From Bacteroides zoogleoformans (lineage in GTDB: Bacteria; Bacteroidota; Bacteroidia; Bacteroidales; Bacteroidaceae): a stretch of 64,000 nt of DNA. Location: assembly GCF_002998435.1 (NCBI RefSeq), contig NZ_CP027231.1, positions 1,963,001 to 2,027,000 on the forward strand. Reading direction: 5' to 3'. Positions 63,290-64,000 of this stretch are shown in pieces. Both the position numbers and the translations under genes were made by a program. The notes beneath the pieces were generated by a model. That model searched no databases, was not told the DNA's origin, and worked only from the letters and a program-made list of their open reading frames with translations. Position 1 is the first letter of the stretch. Every line of letters begins with the position of its first letter.

Positions 63290-64000
63290 AAACAGCGACG
63301 TCGTATACCGCCTTGGCCTGCATCGTCACGCTGACACTCCTTTTCTTTGCCTCCTGCCGGCACAAAGAACTTTGCTACGGGCATCCCCATGGGCAGACCG
63401 TGCGCCTTGTCTTCGACTGGCGGTACATCAACGACGTGCCCGGCGCCATGCGCGTATTCTTCTATCCCGTGAACAACAGCCGCCGCACTGAACCCTATGT
63501 GTTCGATGTCTCTGCCCTGACCCGTGCCGAAGGTTCCGAAATCTTTCTCGAAGAAGGAACCTACCAAGTGGTGAGTTTCAACATAGATACCGAATACATT
63601 CTCTATAGAAAAGAAAATTCTCATTCGGAATTTGAAGCTTATACCCAAGGGCGCACGCTTACCCTCAACTCCTCGCAAGGGGGAAAGACGTCGACCAAAA
63701 CGCTGTCGTTGGTGGGTACGCCCGACTGGATGTGCCGTGCATCGCTTGATGAGGTGCATATAGGCAGTGTACAGGGCGAAAGTCCGAAGCAGATAGTGCT
63801 CACTCCCCGTTCTGCCGTGTCGAAGTTCACCTGCGAGGTGCGCGGCATAAAGAATCCGGGTCGTGTGAAGGGTGTCATAGGCACGCTTTCCGGCGTGGCA
63901 GGCTCGCTTTTCATGGGCACGGGGACGTTTCCCGCCGCTCCCTCCACCGTCTACTTCGATGGCGAGATGGAAGGTGGAGTGGTCAGAGGGAATTTCCTCG
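63286..64000 (+). CDS. DUF5119-type lipoprotein (3' end beyond window)
   Basis: A lipoprotein of at least 238 residues: signal MKTATSYTALACIVTLTLLF ending in lipobox FASC, then RHKELCYGHPHGQTVRLVFD, the DUF5119 opening. The body is beta-rich, like fimbrillin/Mfa2-type anchors. It overlaps the DUF3575 gene by four bases, the usual order of these operons, where further fimbrillin-like genes tend to follow. Surface adhesin assembly is inferred from family context only. Confidence 0.82.
   Translation, partial: MKTATSYTALACIVTLTLLFFASCRHKELCYGHPHGQTVRLVFDWRYINDVPGAMRVFFYPVNNSRRTEPYVFDVSALTRAEGSEIFLEEGTYQVVSFNIDTEYILYRKENSHSEFEAYTQGRTLTLNSSQGGKTSTKTLSLVGTPDWMCRASLDEVHIGSVQGESPKQIVLTPRSAVSKFTCEVRGIKNPGRVKGVIGTLSGVAGSLFMGTGTFPAAPSTVYFDGEMEGGVVRGNFL

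Overview
The window is a chromosomal segment of a Bacteroides-type gut bacterium. The evidence is the repeated TAnnTTTG (-7) promoter box in front of most transcription units and the lack of strong Shine-Dalgarno sites. Typical Bacteroidetes families also occur: an ORF6N protein, DUF3836, DUF3575/DUF5119, HU-like proteins with Gly/Ser-rich tails, a PorV-less collection of small outer-membrane proteins, and a type II dehydroquinase. The species cannot be named from sequence inspection alone.

Layout. 1-9.1 kb: a truncated OmpA-like lipoprotein, xerD, aroQ-pyk-O-methyltransferase, then a leftward rbfA/FtsX-type permease pair and a YfhO membrane protein. 9.2-10.4 kb: mtnN and luxS, the two steps that turn S-adenosylhomocysteine into homocysteine and the AI-2 precursor. 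10.5-13.05 kb: a small accessory island beside a tRNA-Met gene, with a dead HU-like tail, a 23-bp tandem repeat, a DUF4143 ATPase and a broken ORF6N gene. 13.3-16.8 kb: carB, with a leader resembling the enterobacterial pyrBI attenuator. 16.8-18.2 kb: decayed insertion sequences and a truncated RND efflux adaptor. 18.2-30.3 kb: acyl-CoA ligase, XRE-cupin regulator, sensor kinase, two YitT proteins, SpoU methyltransferase, nadA, rdgB and leuS. 30.5-40.1 kb: DMT exporter, outer-membrane protein, acyltransferase, a repeat-rich 1-kb gap, an HU-like protein, an SPFH protein, a methyltransferase, a probable small RNA and mutS. 41-51.3 kb: tandem lgt genes, panE, a carboxypeptidase-regulatory-like lipid/OM protein, ychF, a DUF3836 protein, polA, a polyprenyl synthase and a DUF1266 protein. 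51.7-58.2 kb: a leftward mnmG-apt-uvrC cluster followed by dtd-mazG-deoC. 58.3-64 kb: a second HU-like protein, a GH9 glycosidase, a GH9 remnant and a DUF3575-DUF5119 surface operon that runs off the right edge.

The most notable signals are not coding. At least five intergenic loci carry short tandem arrays with an exact 22-bp period and different core words; related arrays have periods of 11, 20, 23 and about 55 bp. Two 5' leaders (carB and the DUF1266 gene) look like attenuators, and a roughly 60-nt stand-alone RNA unit sits before mutS. Three large palindromes share a CACGGAT-type core. A C7 tract breaks the reading frame of the DUF3575 gene.
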